From an uncultured Gemella sp. (lineage in GTDB: Bacteria; Bacillota; Bacilli; Staphylococcales; Gemellaceae): a stretch of 10,041 bases of DNA. The position numbers and the translations under genes were made by a program. The stretch lies in NCBI GenBank assembly GCA_947254465.1, contig CAMYEU010000045.1:1-10041 (forward strand), given 5' to 3'. Position 1 is the first letter of the stretch. Each line of letters starts with the position of its first letter. Below are positions 7,516 through 10,041 of the stretch, one piece after another. A model generated the notes under the pieces. That model saw nothing but the letters and a program-made list of their open reading frames with translations, ran no database searches and had not been told where the DNA came from.

Positions 7516-7586
7516 TATGAATTTTTATATAAACTTTTTTAAAATTTATAACTTTTTTGGGCAAACCCATTATAATTCATCTCTTA

Positions 7587-7615
7587 ATTATAACATCCAT
7601 TCCTACTTAAAGCAA
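7587..7615 (-). promoter_or_regulatory. secA promoter (TTGCTT-17-TATAAT with extended -10)
   Basis: The minus strand has TTGCTT (7615-7610), a 17-base spacer and TATAAT (7592-7587) preceded by TGT, an extended -10. Transcription would start near 7580 and give a leader of roughly 220 bases before secA. A second TATAAT at 7574-7569 has no good -35. The remainder of 7361-7777 holds the MITE-like segment, the upstream terminator and otherwise unremarkable AT-rich DNA. Confidence 0.6.
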
Positions 7616-7691
7616 CCATATAAGAACGATTTTAAGTTGGTATTAACTACATTTTGCATCACCTAAAATTCAGTAAATAGGATTATATATT

Positions 7692-7756
7692 TTTTTATTT
7701 TATAAAATAAAAAGAGCGACATAAAATATTCATCATAAAAATTTTTTATGTCACTC
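7692..7756 (-). terminator. Terminator of the WYL/NERD operon with a 22-bp AT palindrome in its tail
   Basis: GAG-c-GACATAAAA (7714-7726) pairs with TTTTATGTC-a-CTC (7744-7756), a 12-bp stem with one mismatch around a 17-base loop. On the minus strand it is followed by TTTTTATTTT. That tail is half of a perfect 22-base palindrome (7692-7713) made only of A and T. It lies 21 bases after the stop codon of the NERD gene and insulates secA from it. Confidence 0.85.
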
Positions 7757-7777
7757 ATTATCTTACTTTTATGCTAC

Positions 7778-9697
7778 TTAACTCATAATCGGTTTAATAT
7801 TATTAATCATCGCTAATAAATCATTAGATATTTTATGAAAGAATACACTATTACTAACTAGCATTTTAGACAATTGAGAACTGGTAGTTGGCATTTTTTC
7901 TAATACCTCCTCCTTCATCATTTCTGTCATTAAAGATGCGGTAGTTACACCTAATTTTTCCGATTTTTTTATCAAATATTTCTCCAAAACATCTTCAAAT
8001 TCATCAAGTGAAATTTTAGAATCATTTTTGCAGGTATCTATATTCTTGATTGAATTTTTTTCAACAATTTTTTCCAATGCTTTTTTCTCATTTATATTTC
8101 TTTCTAATTTTCTTCTAAGATCAAATTCATCCCACTTCATAGAATCTTCTTCTATATAATTATCATCTTTTAATGCGGGATCCAGTAATTTATTTTTAAT
8201 TTTTTCTATTTCCTTTTCACTATAGATTTCTTTTAAATCTTTTTCTTTTTCCCTAATCAAACTATTTAAGCAATCAAGATTTATTACATCAATCCCCCTT
8301 AATTTTGTTACATCTTCAATTTCTATTCCAGTCTCTTCATTCGCATAAACAACTATAGGATTAATATTTTTAATAGCTACTCCAAAATCTAATTGCTCCA
8401 AAATCATTTTTTGTCTTTCTATTTGATTTAGGACACTAAAAGTACGACTCTTTTTTCCTTCATGTAAGAGAAAAATACTTCCACTTGCATCAATTTTAAC
8501 ATTAAATCTAGTATTCTTACATTCAATTAAATACACTGATTTTTTTGTTATAATTATAAAATCAATTTGACAGTGAAATTCTCCGATATTAATTTCAATA
8601 TCCTTTAAAATATGCATTGGATAAAAACTATATTTTAATTCATCTAACACCTTATTCTCACCAATATCTCCAATTTTAAAAAGTAGGATTCGATGATCAA
8701 TATCATTAATTTTCAAAGCAGAACTTTCATTTTTCTTCTTATTTATAAGCTCTCTGATATTTTTATTTAAGGTGTCATTCGCTTTGAAAATTTCGATTTT
8801 TTCACCATTTGGCAAATTTACATACTCTGTTTTCTTACTATTAATTATATCGTTTATCTCTTTTAATGTATCATCTATAATGTTATCATTTTCTATAAAA
8901 TCTATAGATGAACTAGTTTCTTCGGAATCTCCATTCGTAATCATATCTTCTGAAACTTTCTCTTCTTCACATACTTTTCCAACACTATTACTAATATTAA
9001 TATTTTTCAGAAAAATACCTTCACTTTTTAGTTGTTCATTTGACATTTCCTTATAAAAAGGTCCTTTAATCTCAAAACTACAACAATGTTTACAAAAACG
9101 ATAATCTCCCCAAACAAACTCCATCCAATCTAAAATAGGCTTTTCATTCGATTTTTTCAATGTCCTACAAGACGAGTCATGAATCAATCCACTATCCATC
9201 TTACAAAAAATACTAATTTCACTTTTATGTTCAAAATAAACTACAAGTCTCTCAAAAATTTGATAAAAAATATCTACTGCATATCTAGGAACACCAAGTT
9301 TAAATTTATCATATTTGATTTCAAATAATTTCAATACATTTTTTAGCGTATATTTAATTGGATTATTAATATTTGTTAATCCCACCTTAATTATCTTAGC
9401 TTGAATATATTCAAATTTATAATAACTTAGAAAAGAAAAATATTTTTCAATCAATTCTTCCTTTTCTTTGTACCAAACAAAAATTTTTACATCAGTATCC
9501 AGGGGTATCTTATTAAAATAATTTTCTAATGTATTCTCTAAACCAAATAAATACTCCCCTGAATCTATTTTCTGATGAAAATCTACATCATCAATAACTT
9601 CAATCCTATCAGTTACATTTATTCTTTTTACTGAAACTGATAAAATATTAGCAGCCTTAGTTTCTACGATATCTAACAAAACAATATTTTTATCCAT
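7778..9697 (-). CDS. NERD (nuclease-related) domain protein with zinc-like knuckle and HRDC-like C-terminus
   Basis: Large cytoplasmic protein, 641 aa from ATG 9703 or 639 aa from ATG 9697. Numbering is from 9703. Residues 1-160 resemble a worn 3'-5' exonuclease fold (D11, E14, and AVD at 142-144), a tentative reading. Residues 175-207 hold HdssC...CkhC (H175, C179, C204, C207), a likely metal knuckle. An acidic low-complexity linker spans about 240-290. Residues 338-460 are a NERD domain: G348-E349, QID with D381, ECK with E394 and K396, and Q427, fitting a PD-(D/E)xK-like nuclease core. Residues 566-635 look like HRDC, a nucleic-acid-binding domain of RecQ-type helicases (...EKMPTTSSQLSKM...). 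I infer a DNA-acting role but no specific reaction. AGAAGG at 9708-9713 is 4 bases from ATG 9703 and 10 from 9697, so the latter is preferred. The gene follows a WYL regulator by 13-19 bases and is probably in its operon. Confidence 0.8.
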   Translation of the reverse strand: MDKNIVLLDIVETKAANILSVSVKRINVTDRIEVIDDVDFHQKIDSGEYLFGLENTLENYFNKIPLDTDVKIFVWYKEKEELIEKYFSFLSYYKFEYIQAKIIKVGLTNINNPIKYTLKNVLKLFEIKYDKFKLGVPRYAVDIFYQIFERLVVYFEHKSEISIFCKMDSGLIHDSSCRTLKKSNEKPILDWMEFVWGDYRFCKHCCSFEIKGPFYKEMSNEQLKSEGIFLKNINISNSVGKVCEEEKVSEDMITNGDSEETSSSIDFIENDNIIDDTLKEINDIINSKKTEYVNLPNGEKIEIFKANDTLNKNIRELINKKKNESSALKINDIDHRILLFKIGDIGENKVLDELKYSFYPMHILKDIEINIGEFHCQIDFIIITKKSVYLIECKNTRFNVKIDASGSIFLLHEGKKSRTFSVLNQIERQKMILEQLDFGVAIKNINPIVVYANEETGIEIEDVTKLRGIDVINLDCLNSLIREKEKDLKEIYSEKEIEKIKNKLLDPALKDDNYIEEDSMKWDEFDLRRKLERNINEKKALEKIVEKNSIKNIDTCKNDSKISLDEFEDVLEKYLIKKSEKLGVTTASLMTEMMKEEVLEKMPTTSSQLSKMLVSNSVFFHKISNDLLAMINNIKPIMS

Positions 9698-9707
9698 TCT
9701 CATTCAA

Positions 9708-9713
9708 CCTTCT
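9708..9713 (-). promoter_or_regulatory. Ribosome binding site of the NERD gene
   Basis: AGAAGG on the minus strand, in the 13-base gap after the regulator stop. Its spacing is 4 bases to ATG 9703 and 10 to ATG 9697, so it mildly favours the second Met (MDKNIVLL). Confidence 0.6.
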
Positions 9714-9716
9714 CGT

Positions 9717-10041
9717 TTATCTGTATTTCTTTAATAACACCTCTACTTTCTCGACATATAAATCTCTAACATTTTGAGGTGTTAATATTTCTATATCATT
9801 ACCTAAAGAGAAAATCCAACCTAAGAAATGACCACTACACATAACCTCTACAGAAGTTTGATAAATATCATCTTTTTTATGAATAATAATATCTTTACCG
9901 AATCTATCGACAATCGCTCCAATTAACGATTCTTTAAACTCCAAAGTCACTTTTTCTAAAGTTCCACCATACATACCAAATATTTTCTTCGAATAGCTAG
10001 AAATATCTTCTTTTTGAAACTTTTCATGACCTAATCTATCA
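9717..10041 (-). CDS. WYL-domain transcriptional regulator, C-terminal part (runs off window)
   Basis: The frame is open from the window edge to TAA at 9719-9717, giving 107 visible residues. An internal Met at 9974 is not the start: the upstream codons DRLGHEKF...YSKKIFG join smoothly to MYGGTLEKVTLEF. The pattern FGMYGG..EKVTLEF, then IVDRFGKDIII, then FLGWIFSLGNDIEILTPQNV and a final Leu/Lys/Tyr-rich helix is the WCX domain that ends WYL regulators. These proteins normally have an N-terminal helix-turn-helix and a WYL ligand-sensing domain, both outside this window. Known WYL proteins often repress or activate stress, DNA-damage and phage-defence genes, sometimes on binding nucleic acid or a small ligand. 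Its stop lies 13 bases before the first ATG of the NERD gene, so it probably regulates or is co-transcribed with it. Confidence 0.85.
   Translation of the reverse strand, partial: DRLGHEKFQKEDISSYSKKIFGMYGGTLEKVTLEFKESLIGAIVDRFGKDIIIHKKDDIYQTSVEVMCSGHFLGWIFSLGNDIEILTPQNVRDLYVEKVEVLLKKYR

Noticed and set aside
7560..7569. GGGTTTGCCC mini-hairpin near the secA transcription start
   Set aside because: Only a 3-bp stem and followed by A rather than T on the transcribed strand; not a terminator or recognisable riboswitch.
7603..7659. 18-residue minus-strand open frame upstream of secA
   Set aside because: Ends at the secA -35 region, ribosome site too close to its ATG, and no similarity I recognise.
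8772..9056. Plus-strand open frame of 94 codons with hydrophobic look
   Set aside because: Antisense to the acidic, Lys/Asn-rich linker of the NERD protein, which yields Ser/Phe/Ile runs on the opposite strand. No ribosome site.
7778..9703. Base composition as evidence of horizontal transfer of the NERD gene
   Set aside because: Two sampled 60-base lines of this gene are about 20-23% GC against up to ~45% in conserved secA, but a line from the ABC membrane domain is equally low. Composition alone does not separate it.
1..10041. CRISPR arrays, tRNA or rRNA genes
   Set aside because: No regularly spaced repeats, cloverleaf with CCA-type end, or rRNA-like conserved stretch seen on either strand.

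Overview
The window is AT-rich Firmicutes DNA, and every gene I can support is on the minus strand. The SecA, sirtuin and heterodimeric ABC exporter genes, the strong AGGAGG-type ribosome sites and a YSIRK-type surface-protein signal all point to a low-GC coccus of the Bacilli. Gemella is my best guess, but that is an inference from sequence flavour, not a search result. Bases 1-55 are not genomic. They match the Illumina Nextera i7 adapter with index CCTGAGAT plus the transposase mosaic end, so this is the untrimmed end of an assembled contig.

Layout in the direction of transcription (right to left): (1) 10041-9717, the C-terminal end of a WYL-domain transcriptional regulator that runs off the window. 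(2) 9697/9703-7778, a large multidomain protein with an exonuclease-like N-terminus (tentative), a Cys/His zinc-like knuckle, a NERD nuclease-related domain and an HRDC-like C-terminus. It starts 13 bases (or 19, from the second Met) after the regulator gene and ends at a strong terminator with a 22-bp AT palindrome in its tail. (3) A 417-base intergenic region (7361-7777) with a good extended -10 promoter for secA, a leader of about 220 bases, and a 122-bp segment with imperfect inverted ends that may be a MITE or IS remnant. (4) 7360-4796, secA, followed by a hairpin terminator. (5) An operon of a sirtuin (4713-3967), then two ABC exporter half-transporters (3966-2206 and 2219-480) that abut or overlap, closed by a terminator at 443-474. 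(6) A regulatory gap, then the first ~58 codons of a YSIRK-signal surface protein (229 down to 56), cut off by the contig end and easy to miss because it starts with TTG.

The two ABC proteins form one heterodimeric exporter of the BmrCD/LmrCD/EfrCD type. One subunit has an Asp in place of the catalytic Glu of Walker B, and the other has a degenerate signature motif. SecA is the motor of the general secretion pathway, which would also export the YSIRK preprotein, although nothing shows that the two genes are co-regulated. The least explained part is the WYL regulator plus NERD/HRDC protein pair, a candidate regulated DNA-processing or defence module.
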